Shown in pieces: positions 38,927-48,343 of a stretch of 64,000 bases of DNA. A program made the position numbers and the translations under genes. Origin of the DNA: Zavarzinia compransoris (GTDB lineage Bacteria; Pseudomonadota; Alphaproteobacteria; Zavarziniales; Zavarziniaceae); assembly GCF_003173055.1 (NCBI RefSeq), contig NZ_QGLF01000002.1:434322-498321 (forward strand), written 5' to 3'. The first letter of the stretch is position 1. Each line of letters opens with the position of its first letter. The notes under the pieces are model-generated. The model saw only the letters and a list, made by a program, of their open reading frames with translations, ran no database searches and was not told the DNA's origin.

Positions 38927-40608
38927 CTGGATTCCATCGTCAGGGTCGCGGCCTGCCAGCGGCCGGCCTTGAGGTCGGCCGGGCTGATCCAGAATTGCCA
39001 TTGGCCGCCCAGTTCGAGGTTCATCACCCTGTCCTCGGCCAGATGCAGCAGCAGGATGTCGCCCCGGTGATCGAGGTCGATCTCGCCCTGGATGGTCGCG
39101 GGCGGGCCGAACATCTGGTGCCACTGGCGCCAGGTGCCGGCCGGGCGCAGGTATCGCGCCTCGACGACGGCGCGGACCGCGGGGGGCAGGGCGGCCGCCT
39201 GGGCCCCCGCCCCGGTTCCCGCGACGAGAAGGGCGCGAAGGGCCCGCGACGTCAATTCTTCGGGAAAGAGGGCACGGCCCCGGTGCTTGAGGGGACGCTG
39301 GCGATCGCATAGTTCCCGAAACCGGGCGGTCTCGTCCGGGGTCAGCGCCTGCCACAGCGGCTTGCCGGCGGCCATCTGCCTGACGGCCGCGCCATAGTCC
39401 AGGATCGCCGCCGTCTCTTCCGCCGTCAGGTCGTTCAGCGAGAGGCCGGCCAGATGATGGGCGAAATCATGGACGCAGTACCACCAGACGTCCGGCGTGC
39501 CGAGGCCCGCCGCCGCATAGACGGCGTCGGCATCGAAACGGGCCGGGCGCCGGCCATCGCGCTTTTCGACGGCGGCGTGGAACCCCTGCTTGATGTCCTT
39601 CAGCGATACCGCTGCCGGGACCAGGCGGATCGGCCAGCGCGGGAACAGGCGCGGGTCGGAATCCGGCAGGATTTGTTCTTCGTTGGTAAAATACTGGCGG
39701 GCGGGGGGCGCATCGTCCGGAACGGCGGTTTCAGCCGGCAGGCGGTCCCCGGCCACCGGGACGACGGCACCCTGGGGCGGGCCCTTGCCGTTGTAGCCGA
39801 TGAAGAAGGCCAGCCAGCCGCCGCCTTGCGGCAGGGCGCCGGCGCCGGCGTCGGCCACCGCCCGCAGGCTGATCTGGGTGACGAAAAACAGGGGCTCGCC
39901 CGATTGGCTGTGGCGTGGCCAATCGGCGCCGCCCAGGCGAGGCCTGCCGCCGAACCAGCTTTCCGACGGGTTCCCGGGGGGTGGGCCCCAGGGTCGCGGG
40001 GCTTTTTCGACGAACAATGCGGGCAGGCTGTCGGCAAAGCGGATCTCGGGGATCAGGTTCTGCTCGGCAAAGGGGCCGGCACCGGAATCGCCGATGGCCC
40101 AGGCGATGGTCGCCAAAGTCTGGATCAACGGGGACTGGTCGGTCTTGCCCAGGTCTTCCCGCTTCAGCGGGGTCGGCGGCGGGGCATGTAGGAGGCGAGT
40201 GAAGCTGGGGGTGGCGGGATCGCTGCCGTCCAGGCCCCAATGGCGCAGGTTCAGGCGGTGCAGGTCGTTCATCGCCATATAGAGGGGATGGAACAGGACC
40301 GATTCCATCAGCCGATCCAGATCCCCCCGCGTGCCCGAAAGGCAAAGATGCACGGCGTCGACCGCGGCCTTCTCGACCGGGTTCAGGGTGGCATGGGGCT
40401 GTATCGCCTGAGTGGCCGCGCGCCCCTGCCGCAGGCCGGCGTATTTGGCCGCCAGGGGCAACAGGAAGCAGAGGCCCGCCGGTGCCGAGCCCAGCGCTTC
40501 CGCCTCGGCGAGATCGATGGCGCCAAGCGCATAGGCATCGGCCGCCGTCCCGCTCGCCCGGTAACGGGCGCCGGCCGCCGCCGCGGCGGTCTGTCGAGCG
40601 TCAGGCAC
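38923..40608 (-). CDS. DUF1963 (YwqG-like) protein
   Basis: The 561-residue protein has segments typical of DUF1963/YwqG: GEPLFFVTQISL, WLAFFIGYNGKG (about 247-273 of the protein), and a C-terminal MFGPPATIQG followed by LLLHLAEDRVMNLELGGQWQFWIS. The N-terminal half is alpha-helical and unlike anything I recognise, so this is a longer, composite member. No signal peptide is seen. AAGGAGG lies six bases before the GTG at 40608. A GTG at 40614 would leave no spacer, so I prefer 40608. The function of the family is unknown. Two palindromes lie upstream. Confidence 0.72.
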   Translation of the reverse strand: MPDARQTAAAAAGARYRASGTAADAYALGAIDLAEAEALGSAPAGLCFLLPLAAKYAGLRQGRAATQAIQPHATLNPVEKAAVDAVHLCLSGTRGDLDRLMESVLFHPLYMAMNDLHRLNLRHWGLDGSDPATPSFTRLLHAPPPTPLKREDLGKTDQSPLIQTLATIAWAIGDSGAGPFAEQNLIPEIRFADSLPALFVEKAPRPWGPPPGNPSESWFGGRPRLGGADWPRHSQSGEPLFFVTQISLRAVADAGAGALPQGGGWLAFFIGYNGKGPPQGAVVPVAGDRLPAETAVPDDAPPARQYFTNEEQILPDSDPRLFPRWPIRLVPAAVSLKDIKQGFHAAVEKRDGRRPARFDADAVYAAAGLGTPDVWWYCVHDFAHHLAGLSLNDLTAEETAAILDYGAAVRQMAAGKPLWQALTPDETARFRELCDRQRPLKHRGRALFPEELTSRALRALLVAGTGAGAQAAALPPAVRAVVEARYLRPAGTWRQWHQMFGPPATIQGEIDLDHRGDILLLHLAEDRVMNLELGGQWQFWISPADLKAGRWQAATLTMESS

Positions 40609-40645
40609 TATCACCCTCCTTGGCGATCCGGCATTGCGATGTGCC

Positions 40646-40714
40646 TTCCCGATCGGGAAAACGCCCGATTCAGGGTCGCGGATTCGGATGCAATTGGAAG
40701 GGGAATTTATTCCC
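40646..40714 (-). promoter_or_regulatory. Two palindromes upstream of the DUF1963 gene
   Basis: TTCCCGATCGGGAA (40646-40659) is a perfect 14 bp palindrome. GGGAATTTATTCCC (40701-40714) is a 6-2-6 inverted repeat. Their centres are 55 bp apart, near five helical turns. They could be a paired operator. Confidence 0.45.
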
Positions 40715-40747
40715 GGCGTGCGAGCGATGGTCTTGATCTGGGGCTAT

Positions 40748-41593
40748 TCACGCCAGCTTGATCATGACCGCACCCGCCGCCACCACGCAGGCGGCGGCCA
40801 CCCGCCGGGCGCCCACCTTCTCGTGCAGCAGGACGGCGGCGAAGCCGGTGGCGAACAGCATGGAGGTTTCGCGCAGCGCCGCGACCAGGGCGACCGGGGC
40901 CAGGGTCATGGCGGTCAGCACCAGCCCGTAGGAACCGACCGAGGCGCAGGCCCCGGCAATGCCGAGGCCGAGGTCGCGCGGCCGGGCCAGCGGGGCCAGG
41001 AAGCCCCGGCCCTCGGTCAGCGCGAGAAGGCCGAGATTGCCGAAGGCGCCCAGGGCAAAGACCCAGATCGTATAGGCGAGCGGCGCGCCCGAGGCCCGCG
41101 CCCCCAGCCCGTCGAGCAGGGAATAGGCGCCGATCACCAGGGCATTGGCGGCAATGACGGTCAGGCCTCGGGTACCGAAGGCCCGCCGCCCGGCGGTGGC
41201 GGCCAGGGCCGCAAGGGCCAGCACGACCACCGCCACCCCGCCGAGGCCGAGCGCCGGCAGGCTGTCGGCAAAGACCAGGGGCGAGACCAGGGTGGTCACC
41301 ATCACCCCGCCGCCACGCATCATCGGATAGGCGATGGAAAGGTCGACCCGGGCATAGGCCGCGGCGGTCAGGGCGAAATAGACGACATGGACCACGGTCG
41401 AGCCGGCAAGGAACGGCCAGGCGGCGGCGGCCGGCAGCGGCAGGAAGGGCAGGGCGACGACCGCGATCACGATCCCGCCAAGGCACAGCCGCGCGGTGGC
41501 CAGGGCGGGGGTCCCCGCCGCCTTCACGCCGGTGTTCCAGGCGGCATGAAGGGCGGCGGCGGCAAGGATCAGAAACAAGACGCTCCACGACAT
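40748..41593 (-). CDS. EamA-family (DMT) transporter
   Basis: The 281-residue inner-membrane protein has about ten hydrophobic segments in two EamA-like halves. The first half has AAALHAAWNTGVKAAG and the second ALRETSMLFATGFAAVLLHEKVGARR, typical of drug/metabolite transporters. The start at 41593 (MSWSVLFLI) has GAGGGG seven bases upstream, which is better than the ATG 36 bases earlier. The substrate is unknown. Confidence 0.88.
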   Translation of the reverse strand: MSWSVLFLILAAAALHAAWNTGVKAAGTPALATARLCLGGIVIAVVALPFLPLPAAAAWPFLAGSTVVHVVYFALTAAAYARVDLSIAYPMMRGGGVMVTTLVSPLVFADSLPALGLGGVAVVVLALAALAATAGRRAFGTRGLTVIAANALVIGAYSLLDGLGARASGAPLAYTIWVFALGAFGNLGLLALTEGRGFLAPLARPRDLGLGIAGACASVGSYGLVLTAMTLAPVALVAALRETSMLFATGFAAVLLHEKVGARRVAAACVVAAGAVMIKLA

Positions 41594-41640
41594 GGGCGGG
41601 CCCCTCAAAGCCATCGAGGCCGGCATCATGCGCCTTCCGT

Positions 41641-41654
41641 TTCACTTCCGTGAA
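41641..41654. promoter_or_regulatory. Inverted repeat upstream of the EamA gene
   Basis: TTCAC-TTCC-GTGAA is a perfect 5 bp inverted repeat about 50 bp upstream of the transporter start. It may be an operator. Confidence 0.3.
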
Positions 41655-41699
41655 GATGGATCGTGGTCCGGAAAGGTGTAGATGTCTAAAGCGCAACCC

Positions 41700-42836
41700 T
41701 CAGCGGTCGAGCACCGCGCCGGTGACGCCGGCAACCGTGCGCGTGCCGGTCAGGGCCAGGGACACATCGAGTTCCCTGGCGAGGATCTCCAGCGTCTTCG
41801 TCACCCCCGCCTCGCCCATAGCGGCCAGGCCGTAGAGGAAGGCCTTGCCGATCAGGCAGCCCCGGGCGCCCAGGGCCAGGGCCTTGAGAATGTCCTGGCC
41901 CGACTGCACGCCGCCGTCGAACAGGATTTCGGTCTGGTGGCCGATGGCGTCGACGATGCGGGGCAGGGCGCGGATCGAGGAGACGGCGCCGTCGAGCTGG
42001 CGGCCGCCGTGGTTGGAGACGACGACCGCATTGGCGCCGGTGGCGGCGGCCAGTTTCGCATCCTCGACATCGAGGATGCCCTTGAGGATCAGCTTGCCCG
42101 GCCAGATCTTGCGCACCCAGGCGATATCGGCCCAGGACAGCGAGGGATCGAACTGCGAGCCGATCCATTGCGACAGGGTCGAAAGCGTGCCGGCATCCTT
42201 CACCTGGCCGGCCAGATTGCCGAAGCTGCGCCGCTTGCCGAACAGGACGCGCAGCGCCCAGGCCGGCTTGGTCGCGATGTCGAGGGCATTGCCGAAGGTC
42301 AGGCGCGGCGGCACGCTGAGGCCGTTCTTGAGGTCGCGGTGGCGCTGGCCCTGGATCTGCAGGTCCAGGGTCAGCACCAGGGCCGAGCACCGCGCGGCGA
42401 TGGCGCGTTCGACCAGGGCGCGGGAAAAGCCCCGGTCGCGCATGACGTAGAGCTGGAACCAGAACGGTTTCGTGGTCGCCGCCGCGACATCCTCGATCGA
42501 GCAGATCGACATGGTCGAAAGGGTGAAGGGCACGCCGAAGGCTTCCGCCGCGCGGGCGCCGTGGATCTCGCCATTGCCGTGGAAGAGGCCGGTCAGGCCG
42601 GTCGGCGCGATGGCGACCGGGATCGCCGCCCGCTTCCCGGCCAGGGTGGTGCCCAGGTCGCGGGACGAGACGTCGATCATCACCCGCTGGCGCAGGTTCA
42701 GGGCGGCGAGGTCGGCCCGGTTGGCGGCGATCGTCCGCTCGTCATAGGAACCGCGATCGGCGTAATCGAAAATCGCCCGCGGAATCCGCTTCTGCGCCAG
42801 CGCCCGCAGATCCTGGATATTGGTGATCGTGGGCAT
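41700..42836 (-). CDS. FMN-dependent alpha-hydroxy acid oxidase/dehydrogenase (LldD-like)
   Basis: The 378-residue TIM-barrel flavoprotein matches the family of L-lactate dehydrogenase LldD, glycolate oxidase and mandelate dehydrogenase. It starts TITNIQDLRALAQKRIPRAIFDYADRGS, has an IAPTGLTGL flavin loop, and the catalytic His/Arg in SNHGGRQLDGAVSS. The C-terminal GxRRGxDxLKAL-like segment reads GGVQSGQDILKALALGA. The closest match by eye is L-lactate dehydrogenase (cytochrome), but the hydroxyacid cannot be fixed. No lactate permease is nearby. Confidence 0.85.
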   Translation of the reverse strand: MPTITNIQDLRALAQKRIPRAIFDYADRGSYDERTIAANRADLAALNLRQRVMIDVSSRDLGTTLAGKRAAIPVAIAPTGLTGLFHGNGEIHGARAAEAFGVPFTLSTMSICSIEDVAAATTKPFWFQLYVMRDRGFSRALVERAIAARCSALVLTLDLQIQGQRHRDLKNGLSVPPRLTFGNALDIATKPAWALRVLFGKRRSFGNLAGQVKDAGTLSTLSQWIGSQFDPSLSWADIAWVRKIWPGKLILKGILDVEDAKLAAATGANAVVVSNHGGRQLDGAVSSIRALPRIVDAIGHQTEILFDGGVQSGQDILKALALGARGCLIGKAFLYGLAAMGEAGVTKTLEILARELDVSLALTGTRTVAGVTGAVLDR

Positions 42837-42869
42837 GACGGGGCTTTCCGGGGCGTGGAGGCGGCACCG

Positions 42870-44045
42870 TCAGGCGACGGCGGCGGCATCCTTGGCGGCG
42901 AAGGCGGCGTCGACCTGCTGGCGCAGGAGGTCGGCTTTCCGCTGGCGCACGGAATCGGATTTCAGCTGGCCGCAGGCGGCCATGATGTCCTCGCCGCGCG
43001 GGGTGCGCACCGGGCTGGCATAGCCGGCATCGAAGACGATCTGGGAGAAAGTCTTGATCGCCTCGGCCGTCGAGCGCTCGAAGGGGGCGCCGGGCCAGGG
43101 GTTGAAGGGGATCAGGTTGACCTTGGCCGGGATGCCCTTGATCAGCTGGACCAGGGCGCGGGCATCGGCCGGGCTGTCGTTGACGTCGCGCAGCATCACA
43201 TACTCGAAGGTGATGCGCCGGGCATTGTTCAGGCCCGGATAGTCGCGGCAGGCCTGCATCAGGTCCCGGATCGGATATTTCTTGTTCAGGGGCACGATGC
43301 GGTCGCGGATCTCGTCGTTCACCGCATGCAGGGAAACCGCGAGGTTGACGCCCAGTTCCTCGCCCGCGCGCTTCATCATGGGGACGACGCCGGCGGTCGA
43401 GAGCGTGATCCGCCGCCGCGACAGCGAGATCCCCTCGTTGTCCATGACGATCTTCAGGCCGGCGGCGACATTGTCGAAATTATAGAGCGGCTCGCCCATG
43501 CCCATCATGACGATGTTGGACAGCAGCCGGCCGTCGCTGGGCGAGGGCCATTCGCCGAGGGCGTCGCGGGCGATCATCACCTGCTGGACGATCTCGGCCG
43601 GGCCGAGGTTGCGCACCAGGGTCTGGGTGCCGGTGTGGCAGAAGCGGCAGGTCAGGGTGCAGCCGACCTGGGAGGAGACGCACAGCGTGCCCCGGTCGTC
43701 GTCGGGGATGAAGACGCTTTCGACCTCCTGGCCGTCGGGCCATTTGACCAGCCACTTGCGGGTGCCGTCGACCGAGAGGAGGGACTTGGTCACCGCCGCC
43801 CGTTCGACCGTCGTGCGTTCCACCAGGGCGGCGCGCAGGTCCTTGGAGATCGAGGTCATCTCGTCGAAGGACTTGGCGCCGCGGTTGTAGAGCCAGTGCC
43901 AGAGCTGCTGGATGCGCATGCGGCGCGGCTTGCCGCCCTGGCCGAGCTCGTCGAGCACGCGGCCCAGGCCCTCGCGGTCGAGGCCGATCAGATTCAGCTT
44001 CGCGCCGTCGGCGGGCAGGATCGGGGCGGGCGTGTCGGTGGTCAT
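42870..44045 (-). CDS. rlmN: 23S rRNA/tRNA adenine-C2 methyltransferase RlmN
   Basis: RlmN is a radical SAM enzyme that methylates C2 of A2503 in 23S rRNA and A37 in some tRNAs. The 391-residue protein has the Fe-S cluster motif C129xxxC133xxC136 (CTLTCRFC), the catalytic Cys in [11 protein letters not shown] near residue 360, [13 protein letters not shown], and the LSTAGVVP segment. It lies 10 bp downstream of an IalB-family gene, so both are likely co-transcribed. Confidence 0.96.
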   Translation of the reverse strand: MTTDTPAPILPADGAKLNLIGLDREGLGRVLDELGQGGKPRRMRIQQLWHWLYNRGAKSFDEMTSISKDLRAALVERTTVERAAVTKSLLSVDGTRKWLVKWPDGQEVESVFIPDDDRGTLCVSSQVGCTLTCRFCHTGTQTLVRNLGPAEIVQQVMIARDALGEWPSPSDGRLLSNIVMMGMGEPLYNFDNVAAGLKIVMDNEGISLSRRRITLSTAGVVPMMKRAGEELGVNLAVSLHAVNDEIRDRIVPLNKKYPIRDLMQACRDYPGLNNARRITFEYVMLRDVNDSPADARALVQLIKGIPAKVNLIPFNPWPGAPFERSTAEAIKTFSQIVFDAGYASPVRTPRGEDIMAACGQLKSDSVRQRKADLLRQQVDAAFAAKDAAAVA

Positions 44046-44055
44046 GGCGCCTTCC

Positions 44056-44580
44056 TCAGACCTTGCAGGCTTTCATCACCGCATCCAGGGCGGCGGAAAT
44101 GCCTTTCAGGCTGTAGGTGTCGGTGGTCTTGGTGCCGCGCTGCGATTCGCCGGTGACGACCGCGCTCGAGCCCTTGCGCAGCGCCGCGACGATGTCGTTG
44201 TCGGCCTCGGTGGTGCGGGCCCAGGCATTCTCGCCGTCGGTGAAGAGGTCGAACTTCTTGCCGCCGATGGCGATCTGCGCGGTCGAGCCGGTCTTGAACG
44301 GATAGCCGACCGGGATCTGGACCTGATTCTTCACGCTGCCGTCCTGGAAGAAGGAGATCAGGATGAAGATCTCGCCGCGCTTGGCGCCGGCGGGTTCCGA
44401 TTTCGTCGGCTTCGACGAGACGAAGCAGACGTCCTTGCCGCCCTGCTTGGTCTTGAAGGCCTGCCAGGCACCGAAGTCGCCGATCAGCGGGGTATCCTCC
44501 GCCTGGGCCGGTGCGGCCGCCATGCCGACGGCGGTCATTGACAGAAACATGCCGAACGCGGCGAATAGGAAGCGTTTCAT
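44056..44580 (-). CDS. Invasion-associated locus B (IalB) family protein
   Basis: The 174-residue secreted protein has a signal peptide (1-27, ending APAQAE). Its mature part starts with [28 protein letters not shown], the typical IalB opening with a conserved cysteine, and ends with a second cysteine near the C terminus (KACKV). Members are periplasmic in alphaproteobacteria, often found beside rlmN as here. Their role in free-living species is unknown despite the name. Confidence 0.86.
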   Translation of the reverse strand: MKRFLFAAFGMFLSMTAVGMAAAPAQAEDTPLIGDFGAWQAFKTKQGGKDVCFVSSKPTKSEPAGAKRGEIFILISFFQDGSVKNQVQIPVGYPFKTGSTAQIAIGGKKFDLFTDGENAWARTTEADNDIVAALRKGSSAVVTGESQRGTKTTDTYSLKGISAALDAVMKACKV

Positions 44581-44711
44581 GGCGCCTGTTCACAATCCTG
44601 ATCGAGAGGGGTCAAGATAGCGAGCCGGGCCTCTCATTTCCACCCCGCCCGTGCTTTTGCCCGTGCCCGTGCCCGCCCTCGCGCGAGAACCCGACCGGGA
44701 CCCGTTGTTGA

Positions 44712-45275
44712 ATGGATAGTTCGGACCTCGATCGCGAAGCCCTGGCCGACCTTGTCGAGGCCGTCGCCCAAAGGGGCGACAAGGCAGCATTCGCGCGGCT
44801 TTTCGCCTATCTGGCGCCCCGGCTCAAGGCTTTTCTGCTCCGCCTCGGCACGACCAATGCGGCGGCGGAGGAATTGGTGCAGGAGGTCATGCTGACAGTC
44901 TGGCGCAAGGCCGCCAGTTTCGACCGGCGCCAGTCCTCGGCCACGACCTGGACCTTCACCATCGCCCGCAACCGCCGAATCGATCTGATCCGGCGCGAGT
45001 CGAAGCCCGGTCTCGATGCCGGGGACCCGGCCCTGGTGCCGGCGGCGCCGGTCCCGGCCGATGTCGCCGTCGACGAAAACCGGCGCGACGAGACCCTGCG
45101 CACGGCCATCGCCGGACTGCCGCCGGAACAGGCCGACCTGCTGAAGCTCGCATTCTACGAGGGAAAATCACATGCCGAGATCGCGGCGGTACGCAATCTC
45201 CCCCTCGGTACCGTAAAGTCTAGGCTGAGATTGGCCTTCAACCGGCTCCGCAGCGTCATGGAGCCTTACCTGTGA
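44712..45275 (+). CDS. ECF sigma factor, RpoE/ChrR type
   Basis: The 187-residue ECF sigma factor has region 2 (LVQEVMLTVWRKAASFDRRQSSATTWTF, about 56-83) with the IARNRRIDLIRR segment, and region 4 with PPEQADLLKLAFYEGKSHAEIA and LPLGTVKSRLRLA. The following gene is a ChrR-type anti-sigma factor with a 4-base overlap, so this matches the singlet-oxygen stress sigma factor described in Rhodobacter. I could not find a clear autoregulatory promoter in the 131 bp upstream. An NGGC-rich gap with short GCCCGT repeats separates it from the divergent IalB gene. Confidence 0.9.
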   Translation: MDSSDLDREALADLVEAVAQRGDKAAFARLFAYLAPRLKAFLLRLGTTNAAAEELVQEVMLTVWRKAASFDRRQSSATTWTFTIARNRRIDLIRRESKPGLDAGDPALVPAAPVPADVAVDENRRDETLRTAIAGLPPEQADLLKLAFYEGKSHAEIAAVRNLPLGTVKSRLRLAFNRLRSVMEPYL

Positions 45276-45964
45276 GCCCGGAACGCATCGTGGTCATCCC
45301 GTCCCATCATGTGCCGTTCGACTGGCTGGTGGAGCGTGCCGCCGGCACGCTGGCGCCGGCCGCGGCCCTGGTCGTCGATGCCCATCTCGCCTTCTGCCCG
45401 GCCTGCCGCGCGGCCTTGGCCCTGTGCGAACAGGTGGGGGGCGCCCTGCTCGATGCGGTGCCGCCGGCGCCGGTGGCGGCCGATGCCTTCGACCGCCTGA
45501 TGGCGCGGATCGAGCGCGAGCCCGCCCGGTCGCCGGGGCCGGATGCACCGCCCCCGGCGGCATTCGGCGATCCCGTGCTCGACCGCATGCCGGGTCTCCT
45601 GCACCCGCTCGGGGCGAAGGCGCTGGCGGGGCGCGGCTGGCGCAGCCTGGTGCCGGGGGTGAAGGTGCTCCATCTCGATGTCCCGGTCGTGCCCGGCGGC
45701 TCGGCCCAGCTGATCCGCGTCGCCGGCGGCCGGGGCGTGCCGCGCCACACCCACCGGGGCAATGAATATACCCTCGTCCTGGCCGGGGCCTTCAACGATG
45801 CCGGCGGCCGTTTCGCGGCCGGCGACGTCCAGGTCACCACCCCCAGCGTGAAGCACAAGCCGATCGCGGAACCGGGCGAGATCTGCATGGTGCTGGCGGT
45901 GACCGATGCGCCGCTGCGCCTGACCGGCGTGCTGGGCATGATCCAGCGCGGCCTCGGCTATTGA
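45272..45964 (+). CDS. ChrR-family anti-sigma factor
   Basis: This 230-residue protein would bind and inhibit the ECF sigma factor until the stress signal acts. The N-terminal zinc-binding anti-sigma domain shows H38xxxC42xxC45 (DAHLAFCPACRA), the same spacing as ChrR of Rhodobacter. The C-terminal cupin domain has PRHTHRGNEYTLVLAGAF as metal ligands. The start is a GTG that overlaps the sigma-factor stop as GTGA, indicating coupled translation. In the known system singlet oxygen leads to dissociation. Confidence 0.9.
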   Translation: MSPERIVVIPSHHVPFDWLVERAAGTLAPAAALVVDAHLAFCPACRAALALCEQVGGALLDAVPPAPVAADAFDRLMARIEREPARSPGPDAPPPAAFGDPVLDRMPGLLHPLGAKALAGRGWRSLVPGVKVLHLDVPVVPGGSAQLIRVAGGRGVPRHTHRGNEYTLVLAGAFNDAGGRFAAGDVQVTTPSVKHKPIAEPGEICMVLAVTDAPLRLTGVLGMIQRGLGY

Positions 45965-45979
45965 GCCCCTGAAACGCGA

Positions 45980-46005
45980 ACGGCGGCCGGTTGCCCGGCC
46001 GCCGT
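45980..46005. terminator. Bidirectional terminator hairpin
   Basis: A perfect 11 bp stem (ACGGCGGCCGG/CCGGCCGCCGT) with the loop TTGC lies between the anti-sigma gene and the convergent argG. Confidence 0.7.
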
Positions 46006-46027
46006 CGTCCTGGCCGGTGCCGTCCGG

Positions 46028-47245
46028 TCAGCCGTTCATGCCGCGGCGGGCGAGCAGCTTCAGGCGCAGCGCGTTCAGCTTGATGAAGCCTTCGGCGTCG
46101 TGCTGGTCGTAGACCGCGTCTTCCTCGAAGGTGACGTGGCTGAGGCTGTAGAGCGTGTTCGGGCTCTTGCGGCCGACGACGCGGACCGAACCCTTGTAGA
46201 GCTTCAGCCGCACCGTGCCCGAGACATGGTCCTGGCTCTTGTCGATCAGGGCCTGGAGCATTTCGCGCTCGGGCGAGAACCAGAAGCCGTTGTAGATCAG
46301 CTCGGCATAGCGCGGCATCAGCTCGTCCTTCAGGTGGGACGCGCCGCGGTCGAGGGTGATCGATTCGATGCCGCGGTGGGCGGCATGCAGGATGGTGCCG
46401 CCCGGGGTCTCGTAGACGCCGCGCGACTTCATGCCGACGAAACGGTTCTCGACCAGGTCGAGGCGGCCGATGCCGTTGGCGCCGCCGAGGTCGTTCAGGC
46501 GGGCGAGCAGGGCGGCCGGCGACAGTTTCTCGCCATCGATGGCGGTGGCGTCACCCTTCTCGAACTCGATCTCGATATAGGTCGGCTTGTCGGGCGCGGC
46601 CTCGGGCGAGAGGGTGCGGGAATAGACGAATTCCTCGGGCTCGGTCCAGGGATCCTCCAGCGCCTTGCCCTCGGACGAGGTGTGCAGCAGGTTGGCGTCG
46701 ACCGAGAAGGGCGCTTCGCCGCGCTTGTCCCGGGCGATCGGAATCTGGTGCTTCTCGGCGAAATCGATCAGCCGGGTGCGCGAGGTCAGGTCCCATTCGC
46801 GCCAGGGCGCGATCACCCGGATGCCGGGTTCGAGCGCATAGTAGGACAGTTCGAAGCGGACCTGGTCGTTGCCCTTGCCGGTCGCGCCATGGGCCACCGC
46901 ATCGGCGCCCACCTGTTTGGCGATCTCGATCTGGCGCTTGGCGATCAGCGGCCGGGCGATCGAGGTGCCGAGCAGGTAGACCCCCTCGTAAAGGGCATTG
47001 GCGCGGAACATCGGGAAGACGTAGTCGCGCACGAATTCCTCGCGCAGGTCCTCGATGAAGATTTCCTTCACGCCGAACATTTCGGCCTTCTTGCGCGCCG
47101 GTTCCAGCTCCTCGCCCTGGCCGAGGTCGGCGGTGAAGGTCACCACTTCGCAGCCATAGGTTTCCTGCAACCACTTGAGAATAACCGAGGTGTCGAGCCC
47201 GCCAGAATAGGCGAGCACGACCTTCTTCACGTCGCGCGCCATCAT
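46028..47245 (-). CDS. argG: Argininosuccinate synthase
   Basis: ArgG joins citrulline and aspartate with ATP in arginine synthesis. The 405-residue protein has the N-type ATP pyrophosphatase loop [10 protein letters not shown] near residue 12, [13 protein letters not shown] for aspartate/citrulline binding, and the C-terminal helix for tetramer formation. Three ATG codons are close together (47251, 47245, 47242). I prefer 47245 because AAGG is six bases upstream. It is a single gene. Confidence 0.95.
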   Translation of the reverse strand: MMARDVKKVVLAYSGGLDTSVILKWLQETYGCEVVTFTADLGQGEELEPARKKAEMFGVKEIFIEDLREEFVRDYVFPMFRANALYEGVYLLGTSIARPLIAKRQIEIAKQVGADAVAHGATGKGNDQVRFELSYYALEPGIRVIAPWREWDLTSRTRLIDFAEKHQIPIARDKRGEAPFSVDANLLHTSSEGKALEDPWTEPEEFVYSRTLSPEAAPDKPTYIEIEFEKGDATAIDGEKLSPAALLARLNDLGGANGIGRLDLVENRFVGMKSRGVYETPGGTILHAAHRGIESITLDRGASHLKDELMPRYAELIYNGFWFSPEREMLQALIDKSQDHVSGTVRLKLYKGSVRVVGRKSPNTLYSLSHVTFEEDAVYDQHDAEGFIKLNALRLKLLARRGMNG

Positions 47246-47305
47246 ATCCATCCTTGGATCCGCCCGTCGTCGGGCGGGCGCAGTATAGGCATTTGCGCGG
47301 GCGTC

Positions 47306-48193
47306 TCAAGCCGTGGGGGCGGATTTCTGCCTTTCAGGGAAGGGAAGCAGGATCACCGGCAGCACGGCATGGCCGAGATCGCCCGCCTCGTCCGAGATCG
47401 CGCCCTGGGCAAGGCCGAAGCCGCCGGCATTCCACCGGCTGCTGGGGGTGAGGCCGATCCACTCCCCGACCGGGCGGCGCCACAGGTTGATGGTGATGGC
47501 GGAATTGGGAAAGCCCATGACCTTGGGCCGGCTCCAGCCGTCGGGGCGGGAAATGCCGGCGGCCCAATCGGCGGTGGCGATGATCCGCGGCAGGATATGG
47601 CCCGGGGGCCCCAGCTCGACGCGCGGCCGCATCCACACCGTGGTGCCGTCGCTGCGCCATTCCAGCGCATCCTTGAACCAGGGATCGGGCGGCATCAGCG
47701 GCGGCACGATTTCGGGCAGGTGATCGGGATGGATCAGCGCCGGGGCGGGGGCCTGTTCCACCGGCACCGGTGCCGGCAGGTCGCGGGCGAAGGTGAAGCG
47801 GGCTTCGGCGCGCAGGCCGTCGTCCGCCTCGATGAAGGCATCGACGAGGTTCAGGCGCCGGCCGGGCACGGCGATCTCAGCCGTCGCGGTCAGGCGGTGC
47901 TCGGCCTTGATCGGGCGCAGGAACTGGATATGGGCGGCGATCGGCGTGCCGAGGCCGTGCTCGGCCGCCAGCGCCTCCGCCTTGTTGGCCAGCAGGCCGC
48001 CGATCACGCCGCCGTGCAGGCTGTCGAACGGGCCCTGGGCCAGGGGCTGGGGCCGGTGGCCGCCGTCCTCGTCGACGATGAACAGGCGGCGCTCCTCGAC
48101 GGCGGGGCGGGGCGGCGCCGCCTCGACCAGCAGGGCCTTGCTGGGCGGAAACAATTTCTCGAGCTTCAGGTCGTGGAAGGGCGATGCGGACAT
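47306..48193 (-). CDS. Acyl-CoA thioesterase-like protein (double hotdog)
   Basis: The 295-residue protein matches the TesB-like thioesterase superfamily. The first hotdog has FDSLHGGVIGGLLANKAEAL and the second has HILPRIIATADWAAGISRP and SAITINLWRRPVGEWIGL. The segment with SRWNAGGFGLAQGAISDEAG is typical of the 4HBT_3 group. It likely hydrolyses a fatty or aromatic acyl-CoA. It is divergent from an HxlR regulator, which could control it. Confidence 0.82.
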   Translation of the reverse strand: MSASPFHDLKLEKLFPPSKALLVEAAPPRPAVEERRLFIVDEDGGHRPQPLAQGPFDSLHGGVIGGLLANKAEALAAEHGLGTPIAAHIQFLRPIKAEHRLTATAEIAVPGRRLNLVDAFIEADDGLRAEARFTFARDLPAPVPVEQAPAPALIHPDHLPEIVPPLMPPDPWFKDALEWRSDGTTVWMRPRVELGPPGHILPRIIATADWAAGISRPDGWSRPKVMGFPNSAITINLWRRPVGEWIGLTPSSRWNAGGFGLAQGAISDEAGDLGHAVLPVILLPFPERQKSAPTA

Positions 48194-48260
48194 GGCGGCG
48201 GTCCTCTCCCGCGAGGGGGCTTCGGCGTGTTAGGCCTATTGGGCGCCGTCCGGTTTTTCT

Positions 48261-48311
48261 TTGCAACTCCCTTTTCGGTCATCGAAGCCTTGCGCCGGTG
48301 AATGGTTGCAA
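48261..48311. promoter_or_regulatory. Inverted TTGCAAC sites between thioesterase and HxlR genes
   Basis: CTTTGCAAC (from 48259) and GTTGCAAAAAG (from 48305) form an inverted pair about 37 bp apart in the divergent gap 48194-48343. They are possible HxlR binding sites. Confidence 0.4.
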
Positions 48312-48343
48312 AAAGAAACTGACAATGCTAAAGGATCGGGATC

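Noticed and set aside
44581-44711. RpoE-type autoregulatory promoter (TGATC-N18-TA) before the ECF gene
   Set aside because: TGATC occurs near 44599 but no TA lies at the required distance, so I do not call it.
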